The notes beneath the pieces were generated by a model, which did not search any database, was not told the DNA's origin, and worked only from the letters and a program-made list of their open reading frames with translations. From Elusimicrobiota bacterium (GTDB taxonomy: Bacteria; Elusimicrobiota; Endomicrobiia; CG1-02-37-114; XYA2-FULL-39-19), in the NCBI GenBank assembly GCA_018816525.1, contig JAHIVV010000021.1:1-35845 (forward strand): DNA of 35,845 nt, in the 5' to 3' direction. Position 1 is the first letter of the stretch; each line of letters begins with the position of its first letter. A program made the translations under genes and the position numbers. Below are positions 16,323-23,411 of this stretch, one piece after another.

Positions 16323-17873
16323 CTATTGTTTTGGTATATTTTTGTCAAGCAAAAAGAAAAATTTGCTGCCATTCTTTGAATTGTTATCTATGCCTATTTT
16401 CCCCTTGTGGGCTTCTATAATCAATTTACAGGTAGCCAGGCCTAACCCCATTCCTTTAACCTGTCCTGTAAAAGATTCTTCAATTTGAAAGAATTCCTGA
16501 AAAAGTTTTGGTTTCTGTTCAGGAGGTATTCCGGGGCCATTATCCTGGACTGAAATTCCGGCCATATTTCCGGTTTCATATCTCTCCAGCGTTACACTTT
16601 TCTGGCAATTTGGATTAAATTTTATTGCATTTTCGATCAAATTTTTTAGTACGATTATTATCATGGATTCATCAGCAATCACTAGGGATACTTCATTTAG
16701 CGACGGATGTATTGTAACGTCTGCTTTGTTAAGGTAAACGAAGTCCTGCATTTTCATCATAACTTTTTGTACAATTTCATTAAGTTTAACAGGCTTGCGC
16801 TCTATTTTATGCTGTTCGGATTCAATTATGGTAAAGTCCAGAAGTTTATTTACCAGGTCATCCAGGTGTTGTCCCTGTTGATTAATAATATCAAGAAAAT
16901 GTTTTTCCTCACTGGCAGTGTCGAATTTTTGGGAAACGATGTCGCTGTAACCTATAATAGAGACAAGAGGTGTTTTCAGCTTGTGTGAAATCAGTGAAAG
17001 GAAATTTTTCTTCAGGATCTGTTCTCTTCTTTCTTCAGTGACATCGTGAAAAAGAAGCATATAACCTATGGGTTTTTTTATTTCATTTAATATTCTGTTA
17101 AGTTTTCCTGAAAAATATAGCTGCCTCTCTTTATGAGAAAAATTAATCGTAGTAGTATCATTTGAATCATTAAATGCAGTTTTGAAATCAGGGGTAATCG
17201 TAAAAGATTTAAATGTTGAAAAAATATCGTTTTTCATCAATCCGACGAGGGATGAACAGGCATTGTTACAAAAAATGATATCTCCGGTAGTATCAAAGAA
17301 TAAGGCTGCATCTGTCATTTGTGAGAATATAAGTTCAAATTTTTCTTTTTCAGTGTTCAATCTGGAAAAAAGCGTCGAGGTTTCAATTGAAATTGCTGCC
17401 TGGGCGCTGAAAGCCTCCAGAAGTTCAAGGTCTTTGCCTGTAAAATCCGTTCCGTCTTTATGATTAATGGTTTCAATCACGCCAAGAAGTTTGTCCTTGT
17501 AGAGTAAGGGTACGGCAATTAGTGAATTGGTTTTGAATTCAGAAAGCCGGTCAACATGTTTCGCCCATCTTTTATCACTAGAAACGTTATTCACTACCAG
17601 GGATTTTTTTTCTTTCGCTACCCAGCCGGCGATGCCTTCTCCGATTTTTAATTTTAGCTGTTTAATTTTCTGTTCTTTTTCCCCGCCGATAACCACATCG
17701 AAAGTAAGTTCGTTTGTTTTTTCTTCATACAGCAGCAGCGAAGCGCTTTCAGCAGATACAATTTGCGTGGCCAGTTCCATGATTTTTAACAGGACTTCAT
17801 CGGTGTTAAGCGTTGAAGAAAGAATACGGTTGGCTTCCAAAAGTAAGTTAAGGTTTTGTTCAGTCAGATTCAT
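16323..17873 (-). CDS. Orphan GAF-PAS sensor histidine kinase
   Basis: A 516-residue protein without membrane spans. Residues about 10-165 form a GAF domain (GEGIAGWVAKEKKSLVVNNV, NSLIAVPLLYKDKLLGVIE), about 175-285 a PAS domain, then a HisKA dimerisation domain with the phosphoacceptor His297 (SLISHKLKTPL) and an HATPase domain with N box NLIENAIKF, G1 box DNGPGIP, and GMGLGLA. The H box has Lys-Leu-Lys where Glu-Leu-Arg is common. The GAF domain probably senses a small cytoplasmic ligand. No response regulator is encoded in the window, so its partner is elsewhere. It overlaps mltG by 4 bases and precedes hisS by 11. Confidence 0.93.
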   Translation of the reverse strand: MNLTEQNLNLLLEANRILSSTLNTDEVLLKIMELATQIVSAESASLLLYEEKTNELTFDVVIGGEKEQKIKQLKLKIGEGIAGWVAKEKKSLVVNNVSSDKRWAKHVDRLSEFKTNSLIAVPLLYKDKLLGVIETINHKDGTDFTGKDLELLEAFSAQAAISIETSTLFSRLNTEKEKFELIFSQMTDAALFFDTTGDIIFCNNACSSLVGLMKNDIFSTFKSFTITPDFKTAFNDSNDTTTINFSHKERQLYFSGKLNRILNEIKKPIGYMLLFHDVTEERREQILKKNFLSLISHKLKTPLVSIIGYSDIVSQKFDTASEEKHFLDIINQQGQHLDDLVNKLLDFTIIESEQHKIERKPVKLNEIVQKVMMKMQDFVYLNKADVTIHPSLNEVSLVIADESMIIIVLKNLIENAIKFNPNCQKSVTLERYETGNMAGISVQDNGPGIPPEQKPKLFQEFFQIEESFTGQVKGMGLGLATCKLIIEAHKGKIGIDNNSKNGSKFFFLLDKNIPKQ

Positions 17874-18805
17874 AGGTGTTTTTTTTGTTTTTCCAGGTGT
17901 TGTTTATAATATTTTGAAAATTCATGAGTTCCTTTCCCATTAGAAAAGAAAAACATAAGGTCTGTATTCGCCGGATTTAGAGCTGCTTGTATTGAAGGCA
18001 TCCCGGGATTACAAATAGGACCAGGTGGCAATCCATGATGTTCATAGGTATTATAGGGAGAATTAATTCTCAGGTCTTTGTAAGTAATCTTGTCAGTATA
18101 TTTATTTAAAGCATATCTGATCGTTGCACAGGATTCGAGCATCCATCCTTTCTTAAGCCTGTTGTAGAATATTCCTGAAATCAGGGCTCTTTCTTCCGAT
18201 GAAACAGCTTCCCGTTCGATGATAGAAGCAAGCGTTATAACAGCCTGTGTTGACATTTTTAGCTTTTTTGCTTGTTCTGCAAGTTGAGGTGTATAATTTT
18301 TTTTAAACTCGTTAACCATAAAAGCTGCTATTTCTTTTTCGGCGGAACCGTATGGGATAAAATAGGTCTCTGGATAAAGGTATCCCTCAAGTTTTTCTTT
18401 TTCGGCTATTTTTAGAAATTCTTTTTTATTCCCCAGATTTTTTTGTTCAAGTAATTCTGCAATCTGAACACTTGTGTACCCTTCAGGTACTGTAAATTTT
18501 ATCGAGTAAACTTTCCCTTTTTTTAATATATCCATTATTTTGAACATATCCATTTTCTGGTTTAACTTATAAGTACCGCTTTGAAATTTCTTCGTTGAAC
18601 GTGTAAAGCCAGAAAAAAGTATGAATATTTTTTTGTTTGAAATGAGCCTGTTTTCATATAAAAGTTCTGTAATTGTTTTTCCGTTACTGCCGTGTGGTAT
18701 AGTAAGGATAACTTCTCTATTAGGTATAGAAAAGTTATAAAATAGGGTTACTATCAGGCTTAAGGATAGCACGATGAATGTAGTTCTAAGAATTATTGAT
18801 TTCAT
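17870..18805 (-). CDS. mltG: Endolytic murein transglycosylase (MltG/YceG-like)
   Basis: MltG is an inner-membrane lytic transglycosylase that cuts nascent peptidoglycan and helps set glycan chain length. The 311-residue protein has one N-terminal membrane anchor (about 7-24), a LysM-like segment (ILTIPHGSNGKTITELLYENRLI and a second, FTVPEGYTSVQIAELL), and the YceG catalytic domain with LEGYLYPETYF, the catalytic Glu197 in LASIIEREA, LESCATIRYAL, and NTYEHHGLPPGPICNPG. It lies 19 bases downstream of ruvX, a common neighbour arrangement in bacteria, and overlaps the histidine kinase gene by 4 bases. Confidence 0.95.
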   Translation of the reverse strand: MKSIILRTTFIVLSLSLIVTLFYNFSIPNREVILTIPHGSNGKTITELLYENRLISNKKIFILFSGFTRSTKKFQSGTYKLNQKMDMFKIMDILKKGKVYSIKFTVPEGYTSVQIAELLEQKNLGNKKEFLKIAEKEKLEGYLYPETYFIPYGSAEKEIAAFMVNEFKKNYTPQLAEQAKKLKMSTQAVITLASIIEREAVSSEERALISGIFYNRLKKGWMLESCATIRYALNKYTDKITYKDLRINSPYNTYEHHGLPPGPICNPGMPSIQAALNPANTDLMFFFSNGKGTHEFSKYYKQHLEKQKKHL

Positions 18806-18824
18806 TGAATCCTACCGGTTTTAA

Positions 18825-19238
18825 CTAAAAAACTGCCGGATTTCTATTTAAATATGTTTCTAAAATCAGTGTGGCGGCAAGTTTGTCAACGTTCTGCCTG
18901 CGTTTTTCCCTTGACATATCGAACTCAATAAGCCTGTCTGTTACCTCTTTTGTGGACAATCTCTCGTCAACAAGTTCAATATCCAACGTAATTATGGTTT
19001 TTAAATATTCTACAAAAGCTTCAACTCGCGCGGCAGATTCGCCTTTAGTGCCGTTCATGTTTATCGGCAATCCTATAATTATTTTTGTAACTTCTTTATC
19101 CTTGATTATTTCGAGTATTCTTTTAGCTTCTGTACCGTCTTTTTGAAGGGTTGCATAAGGCTGGGCCGTTATGCCCAGTGGATCGCTTACCGCCAGCCCT
19201 ATTCTTTTTTCCCCATAATCTATTGCGAGTATTCTCAT
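18825..19238 (-). CDS. ruvX: RuvX/YqgF-family RNase H-fold nuclease (16S pre-rRNA processing)
   Basis: A 137-residue protein of the YqgF family, a putative Holliday-junction resolvase fold that in E. coli takes part in 16S rRNA 5'-end maturation. It shows the N-terminal RILAIDYGEKRIGLAVSD (catalytic Asp7), IIIGLPINMNGTKGESAARV, the ELVDERLSTKEV block with its acidic residues, and the C-terminal DKLAATLILETYL. AAAGGAAAG lies 9 bases before the ATG. It heads the ruvX-mltG-kinase-hisS group. A perfect TATAAT occurs in the upstream gap at 19383-19378, but its -35 partner is poor. Confidence 0.94.
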   Translation of the reverse strand: MRILAIDYGEKRIGLAVSDPLGITAQPYATLQKDGTEAKRILEIIKDKEVTKIIIGLPINMNGTKGESAARVEAFVEYLKTIITLDIELVDERLSTKEVTDRLIEFDMSREKRRQNVDKLAATLILETYLNRNPAVF

Positions 19239-19253
19239 AAGTTTAGCTTTCCT

Positions 19254-19415
19254 TTAAGCGCAGGGAACAGATAATTTTAGGCAGCGCTTCCAGAGTCCTT
19301 TCTTTTCCCCTGTTGTTTTTTCAATGATATCCCTTGTAGAATTAAGTTCCGTTAAAAGCCCGGAGTTTGATAAGTGTATTATATTAAATATTTCAGTGAT
19401 TTGAAAGGCTGCGTA
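19254..19415 (-). other. Unrecognised open segment upstream of ruvX
   Basis: A 53-codon frame without a start codon reads protein-like sequence (for example FQITEIFNIIHLSNSGLL and ELNSTRDIIEKTTGEKKG) and ends 15 bases before ruvX. A possible -10 box (TATAAT, 19383-19378) falls within it. I cannot assign a family. It may be the worn-down end of a lost gene or chance. Confidence 0.25.
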
Positions 19416-19554
19416 TTAAGTCATCTATAATGTAACCAGGTGGTCCAACGTTAATAGGCGAAAAATCCTGAACAAAGGGATAGCGGGATATTTGGAAAAG
19501 AAACTGCGGGAAGCGAGGAAATGCGTTCTCCGGGTCTGTCTCGGGAGTATTTAT
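19393..19554 (-). other. Unrecognised open segment between hisF and ruvX
   Basis: Immediately after the hisF stop, in a different frame, about 53 codons stay open, reading for example FPRFPQFLFQISRYPF and PINVGPPGYIIDDLIRSL before a stop at 19393. There is no ATG. The opposite strand is also open over part of this stretch, so coding is unproven. With the neighbouring segment it fills the 312-base gap between hisF and ruvX; no other feature is apparent. Confidence 0.25.
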
Positions 19555-20309
19555 ATTCTTATTGGTATCTTTTTTGATTTGAGATAGGATTTCACCTTGT
19601 AAATCGGGTATTCGTCGTAGTGGAATATGCTGGCTGCAAGAGCCGCATCAGCCTTGCCTTTGGTTAACACCTCAAACAGGTGCTTAGGTTCCCCTGCGCC
19701 TCCGGAAGCAATAACAGGAATATTTACATTTTCACTGATAGTCTTTGTCAATTCAATATCATAGCCGTTTTTAGTACCGTCTGCATCAATACTGGTAAGT
19801 AGAATCTCTCCTGCGCCCAGTTTTTGCACCTTCTTTGCCCATTGGACGGCATCAATACCCGTAGGGGTAGAACCGGCGTTAATAAACACTTCCCACTTCT
19901 TATTTGTCACTCTTTTGGCGTCTATGGCAACAACAATACACTGTGAACCGAATTTATCTGAAGATTCCTTTATAAGTTTAGGGGTTTTAACGGCCGCTGT
20001 GTTGATAGAAATTTTGTCTGCGCCTGCATTTAAGAGATTGCTTATGTCCGCTAAAACCTTTATCCCGCCGCCTACCGTCAACGGAATAAAAACATTTTCT
20101 GCTGTTTTTCTAACTACCTCAAATGTGGTTTTTCTTTCTTCAATGGTGGCAGTGATGTCAAGAAATACGAGTTCATCCGCGCCGTTTTTGCTGTATTGTT
20201 TGGCGGTTTCAACGGGGTCGCCGGCATCGCGCAGGTTCTGGAAGTGGATACCTTTTACTACGCGGCCGTTTTTAACATCAAGACAAGGAATAATTCGTTT
20301 GGTTAACAT
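19551..20309 (-). CDS. hisF: Imidazole glycerol phosphate synthase cyclase subunit (HisF)
   Basis: HisF is the TIM-barrel cyclase half of IGP synthase; it uses ammonia from HisH to convert PRFAR to IGP and AICAR in histidine synthesis. The 252-residue protein has the catalytic Asp11 ([16 protein letters not shown]), Asp130 (IVVAIDAKR), LTVGGGIK, and the C-terminal phosphate-binding [10 protein letters not shown]. The length matches the family. It lies downstream of hisH, separated by a 53-base gap nearly filled by an inverted repeat. A weak AGG-type ribosome-binding site precedes the ATG. No other his biosynthetic gene besides hisH is nearby. Confidence 0.96.
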   Translation of the reverse strand: MLTKRIIPCLDVKNGRVVKGIHFQNLRDAGDPVETAKQYSKNGADELVFLDITATIEERKTTFEVVRKTAENVFIPLTVGGGIKVLADISNLLNAGADKISINTAAVKTPKLIKESSDKFGSQCIVVAIDAKRVTNKKWEVFINAGSTPTGIDAVQWAKKVQKLGAGEILLTSIDADGTKNGYDIELTKTISENVNIPVIASGGAGEPKHLFEVLTKGKADAALAASIFHYDEYPIYKVKSYLKSKKIPIRI

Positions 20310-20321
20310 GTTTACCTAATT

Positions 20322-20362
20322 GCAAGTTCGGCACATTTTCTCCAGGAACGTTCCAAACTTGC
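20322..20362. repeat. Inverted repeat between hisH and hisF
   Basis: GCAAGTTCGG (20322-20331) and CCAAACTTGC (20353-20362) form a 10-base-pair stem with one G-U pair when read on the minus strand; the loop of 21 bases itself contains the palindrome GGAACGTTCC near its edge. It begins directly after the hisH stop codon. It has no U tract, so it is unlikely to terminate; a dispersed palindromic repeat or an RNA-processing hairpin fits better. Confidence 0.55.
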
Positions 20363-20983
20363 CTATGTAGATTTTGTTATTTCAACAAAGTTTTTTAATA
20401 ATTGTAAGCCCTGTTCGGAGCTTTTTTCAGGGTGAAACTGCGTGCCAAAAATATTTCCATTTTGAATTATCGAAGGAAAAACCTGCGCATAATCAGTAGT
20501 CGCAATGATTGTTTTTTTGTCTATCGGATTACAATAATATGAATGCACAAAATAAAAATAAGATTTATTTTTTACGTCCCTGAAAATTTGAGATTTGAGA
20601 TTCGAAATTTGAAATGACACATTATTCCAGCCCATCTGGGGCAGTTTTTCTGTGTTGGGCAGTTTTTCAACCGTTCCCTTTATAAGATTCATCCCCTTTG
20701 TATTTCCACCTTCTGTACTTTTAGAAAAAAACAATTGCATACCCAGGCATATTCCCAAAATAGGTTTGTCTTTAGCAACAAAGTTCTTTATCACTTTAAA
20801 GAGCCCGCTGTCTTTAAGCATCTTAATGGCAGGTTTAAATGCACCTACACCCGGCAAAATTATGCCATCGGCCTCTGCAACAACCCTTTTATCGGTTGTA
20901 ATTACAGGATTCCCGCCAAGAATCTCAACAGATTTTGTTATGCTTCGCAGGTTACCTACGCCATAATCTATTATCGCGATCAC
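20363..20983 (-). CDS. hisH: Imidazole glycerol phosphate synthase glutaminase subunit (HisH)
   Basis: HisH hydrolyses glutamine and channels ammonia to HisF. The 206-residue class I amidotransferase has IIDYGVGNLRSI, LPGVGAF, the nucleophile Cys79 in GICLGMQLFF, SYFYFVHSYY, and the catalytic pair His184 and Glu186 in GTQFHPEKSS. Residues about 123-134 (SFQISNLKSQIF) are encoded by repeat-like DNA at 20583-20612 and replace a variable loop; the catalytic core is untouched. The gene starts 5 bases after mnmA. Paralogous HisH/HisF pairs for sugar amidation exist, but the neighbouring PP-loop enzymes here are MnmA and LarE types, so the histidine role is favoured. Confidence 0.95.
   Translation of the reverse strand: MIAIIDYGVGNLRSITKSVEILGGNPVITTDKRVVAEADGIILPGVGAFKPAIKMLKDSGLFKVIKNFVAKDKPILGICLGMQLFFSKSTEGGNTKGMNLIKGTVEKLPNTEKLPQMGWNNVSFQISNLKSQIFRDVKNKSYFYFVHSYYCNPIDKKTIIATTDYAQVFPSIIQNGNIFGTQFHPEKSSEQGLQLLKNFVEITKST
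20583..20612. repeat. Repeat-like segment inside hisH
   Basis: The A/T-rich stretch consists of near-repeats of TTTGAGAT and TCGAAATTTGAA, reading Gln-Ile-Ser-Asn-Leu-Lys-Ser-Gln-Ile in HisH. This motif is of the kind made by small dispersed repeats. It sits in frame in a surface loop ahead of the conserved SYFYFVHSYY block. Confidence 0.45.
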
Positions 20984-20988
20984 TATTA

Positions 20989-22077
20989 TTAACTCCCCTC
21001 AATCCCCTCTTTCAAAAAGAGGGGATGGGTTATCTCCCCGCCGCCTAAAACCTTATTCCCAGCGTAAAAAACTGCGCTTTGCCCGGGTGTCACAGCCCAC
21101 TGAGGCTGATCGAATACTATTTTATATAAAATTTTATCCGATTTGTATATGGCCGCATCAGCTTCTTTATGTTTATACCTGATTTTAACTTTTGTTTTTA
21201 AAGGAAACTTTTCAATATGCACAAACCAATTAACATTTTTTACAATCAATTCACTGCTGTAAACATCTTTTTCATCTCCGATTACAACCTTATTTTCTTC
21301 CGGGACAATTCTGCATACATAAACCCTCTTCCCTGCAGAAATACCCAATCCGGACCGCTGGCCTATTGTAAAATTTGATACGCCTTTATGGGCGCCCAAA
21401 ACTTTTCCGTTTTTGTCAACAATAGCGCCATGTTTTTCTTTGACACTATACTGTTTCATGAAATTCCTGTAATTGTTATCCTGGATGAAACAAATCTCCT
21501 GGCTTTTAGGTTTTCCAGCAACATTCAAGTGATATTTCCTTGCCAATTCCCTTACTTGTGTTTTTGTATAAATGCCTAAGGGCATAAGAATGTTTTTCAG
21601 GTTTTTTTCTTTAACGCCGTAAAGCCAGTAAGACTGGTCATTGTTGTCATCTTTCCCTTTAAGTAAAAAAGGCGGTTGAATTTTAGCATAATGCCCGGTT
21701 GCTAAAAAATTAAAACCAAGAGATTTAGCTTTTTCAAGCAGTAAATCAAACTTTATTTTTTGATTGCACAAAATGCAGGGGTTCGGGGTTATGCCCCTTC
21801 GGTAATTTTCACAAAAGGGTTCTATGACTTGTTTATTGAATTCTTTGCGGAAATCGACTGTATAATGCGGTACTGCTAAAAGGCAGCAGACTTTTTTTGC
21901 GTCTTCGGTGTCATTTAAGGAACAGCATAGTTTTTTATTGGCGGACGCGGCGGTTTTGCAGGCCCAAAGGCGCATGGTTAGGCCAACAACTTCATATCCC
22001 TTGTCTTTCAATAGCGCAGCAGCAACTGATGAATCAACACCGCCGGACATTGCTACAGCAACCTTAATTTTGCTCAT
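20989..22077 (-). CDS. mnmA: tRNA-specific 2-thiouridylase (MnmA)
   Basis: MnmA activates U34 of tRNA-Lys, -Glu and -Gln with ATP and inserts sulfur to make 2-thiouridine. The 362-residue protein has the PP-loop motif AMSGGVDSSVAA (9-20), the catalytic cysteine near residue 104 in NPCILCNQKIKF, the second one, Cys196, in SQEICFIQD, and GLGISAGKRVYVC. Extra cysteines at residues 40-65 (WAC, KLCCSL, KVCC) occur in part of the family. After the normal end (VLGGGEI) it carries about 12 more residues, THPLFLKEGIEGS, encoded by a palindromic repeat. The start overlaps the stop of the LarE gene by 4 bases. Confidence 0.95.
   Translation of the reverse strand: MSKIKVAVAMSGGVDSSVAAALLKDKGYEVVGLTMRLWACKTAASANKKLCCSLNDTEDAKKVCCLLAVPHYTVDFRKEFNKQVIEPFCENYRRGITPNPCILCNQKIKFDLLLEKAKSLGFNFLATGHYAKIQPPFLLKGKDDNNDQSYWLYGVKEKNLKNILMPLGIYTKTQVRELARKYHLNVAGKPKSQEICFIQDNNYRNFMKQYSVKEKHGAIVDKNGKVLGAHKGVSNFTIGQRSGLGISAGKRVYVCRIVPEENKVVIGDEKDVYSSELIVKNVNWFVHIEKFPLKTKVKIRYKHKEADAAIYKSDKILYKIVFDQPQWAVTPGQSAVFYAGNKVLGGGEITHPLFLKEGIEGS
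21003..21025. repeat. Palindromic repeat at the 3' end of mnmA
   Basis: TCCCCTCTTT and AAAGAGGGGA form a perfect 10-base-pair stem with a 3-base loop. Flanking CCCCTCAATCC resembles dispersed palindromes seen in many bacterial genomes. Read on the minus strand it encodes the extra tail of MnmA. It lies 20 bases before the hisH start, where it may affect mRNA stability. Confidence 0.65.
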
Positions 22078-22877
22078 AAATTCATACTGCCTGTTCTAAA
22101 ACCCTCAAGGTCAACCGTGATAAATTTGTAGCCAAGTTTTTTAAAGGCAGATACTATTTTCTTTCTTGCATTTTTATTTAGTAGAAGATTAATTTGTTCA
22201 GGTGAGACTTCAATACGGGCAATATCGTTGTAATGCCTTACCCTGATGTTGTAAAACCCGAATTTTTTTCTTAAGAAATTTTCAGCCGAATCAATTTTAC
22301 TCAAGGTTTCTTTTGTAATCATAGTACCATAAGGTATTCTTGATGCGAGGCAAGCCATTTGGGGTTTGTTCCAGGTCGGCAGCCCGAGCGATTTTGAAAT
22401 TTTCCTAACGTCCGTTTTTGTTATTTTGTTTTCTAAAAGCGGGCTAATTACCTTGAACTTTGTTAGAGCTGCTCTTCCCGGCCGGAAATCAGAGAGGTCG
22501 TCATAGTTTGAACCGTCAAGAATAGTTTTGATATTATGAGCTGTTGCTATTTGTTTGATTTTTGAAAACAGTTCTGATTTGCAATAATAGCATCTTAGTT
22601 TGGGGTTCTTTTTAAATTTAGGATTGTTTAATTCAGTAGTTCTGATTGTGATGGATTTGACTCCAATCTTTTTTATAATTTGTTGAGCAAATGATTTGTC
22701 TGATTCAGGGTAGGTCTCGGAGAAGGCAACAACAGCGATAACATTTTCTTTGCCGAGCGTGTCCGACGCAACCTTAAGCACCAGGCTGCTGTCTACTCCT
22801 CCGGAGTATGCAACAACAACACTTTTAAAACCGGAAACATAATCCCTTAAACTCTTGAGTTTATTAGTAGTGGGCAT
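22074..22877 (-). CDS. larE: LarE-family ATP-dependent sulfur transferase
   Basis: LarE supplies sulfur for the nickel-pincer cofactor of lactate racemase; relatives serve unknown targets. The 267-residue protein has the PP-loop VVAYSGGVDSSLVLKV (21-36), the LarE-specific RCYYCKSELF (Cys96, Cys99), LDGSNYDDLSDFRPGRAA, and Cys176 in MACLASRIPYG, which lines up with the sacrificial sulfur-donor cysteine of the Lactobacillus enzyme. No larA, larB or larC is in the window. It overlaps mnmA, another sulfur-inserting PP-loop enzyme, by 4 bases and follows the DksA-type gene by 25. The exact product is uncertain; the family is secure. Confidence 0.85.
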   Translation of the reverse strand: MPTTNKLKSLRDYVSGFKSVVVAYSGGVDSSLVLKVASDTLGKENVIAVVAFSETYPESDKSFAQQIIKKIGVKSITIRTTELNNPKFKKNPKLRCYYCKSELFSKIKQIATAHNIKTILDGSNYDDLSDFRPGRAALTKFKVISPLLENKITKTDVRKISKSLGLPTWNKPQMACLASRIPYGTMITKETLSKIDSAENFLRKKFGFYNIRVRHYNDIARIEVSPEQINLLLNKNARKKIVSAFKKLGYKFITVDLEGFRTGSMNL

Positions 22878-22902
22878 TTTTCAGGCAAGCAGCTAAAATA
22901 AA

Positions 22903-23340
22903 TTATTCAGCTGGTGTTTCGTATGCTTTTTGGCAAGTGATGCAGTATCTTACCCAGGGCATTGCTTTAAGACGGTTGAATGTTATGGGCTTGCTGCATG
23001 ATTCGCAGGCGCCAAAATTGTTTTGTTCAATCTTACGGAGAGCTGATTCTATTGTATCGAGCATAGCTTTTTCATTATTGGTAAGCTCAAATAATATTTC
23101 TTTTTCCACAGACATAGTAGCGCTGTCAACTTCGTCGCCGATCTCGTTATCAGGCATATCAAAATGTTTCTTCTTCACCAGGCTAAGAAGGTCATCCCTC
23201 TTTGCTACAAGAAGTTTCCTTAATGCTTCCAATTTCCCCTTTTTCATACATTTGAAAACGAGTTTTTTTTCAGCTTTCTTTCTTGCTTTTTTAATAACTT
23301 TCTTGCTCACTTTTTTGATTTTCGCGGTTTTTTTTGCCAT
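22903..23340 (-). CDS. DksA/TraR-type C4 zinc-finger regulator with lysine-rich N terminus
   Basis: About 145 residues. The first 40 are very rich in lysine and alanine (MAKKTAKIKKVSKKVIKKAR), then comes a coiled-coil region (residues about 40-100) and a zinc finger with CESC and CITC pairs separated by ITFNRLKAMPWVRY. This is the architecture of DksA/TraR proteins, which bind in the RNA polymerase secondary channel. A basic N-terminal tail could add nucleic-acid binding. The ATG at 23340 is preferred because AAGGTG lies 8 bases upstream; a GTG at 23352 in the same frame is part of that site. The coiled-coil tip contains DMPDNEIGDEVD in place of the DxxDxA tip motif of E. coli DksA. Confidence 0.85.
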   Translation of the reverse strand: MAKKTAKIKKVSKKVIKKARKKAEKKLVFKCMKKGKLEALRKLLVAKRDDLLSLVKKKHFDMPDNEIGDEVDSATMSVEKEILFELTNNEKAMLDTIESALRKIEQNNFGACESCSKPITFNRLKAMPWVRYCITCQKAYETPAE

Positions 23341-23360
23341 TTTTTTTATCACCTTTTTAA

Positions 23361-23395
23361 TACCCCGTGTTACTCGTTTGGAAGAGTATGGGGTA
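23361..23395 (-). promoter_or_regulatory. Stem-loop between the decarboxylase and DksA-type genes
   Basis: On the minus strand TACCCC and TACTC pair with GAGTA and GGGGTA, giving an 11-base-pair interrupted stem with an 8-base loop, ending 20 bases before the DksA-type start. The tail is TTAAAAAGG, too short for a strong terminator. It may modulate expression between the two genes or protect the mRNA. Confidence 0.4.
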
Positions 23396-23411
23396 CTCCC
23401 CTTTTATAAGA

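Noticed and set aside
17870-18805. Cysteine in the MltG motif LESCATIRYAL as a possible lost residue
   Set aside because: To my knowledge Cys at this position also occurs in other bacterial MltG proteins; catalytic Glu197 is intact.
19441-19590. Plus-strand open frame reading NKGIAGYLEKKLREARK and onward
   Set aside because: No start codon, runs into the antisense of hisF, and competes with a minus-strand frame in the same place; no evidence favours it.
20363-22877. HisH/HisF with PP-loop enzymes as a sugar-amidation (WbpG-type) cluster
   Set aside because: The PP-loop proteins carry clear MnmA and LarE motifs, and there are no sugar nucleotide genes nearby.
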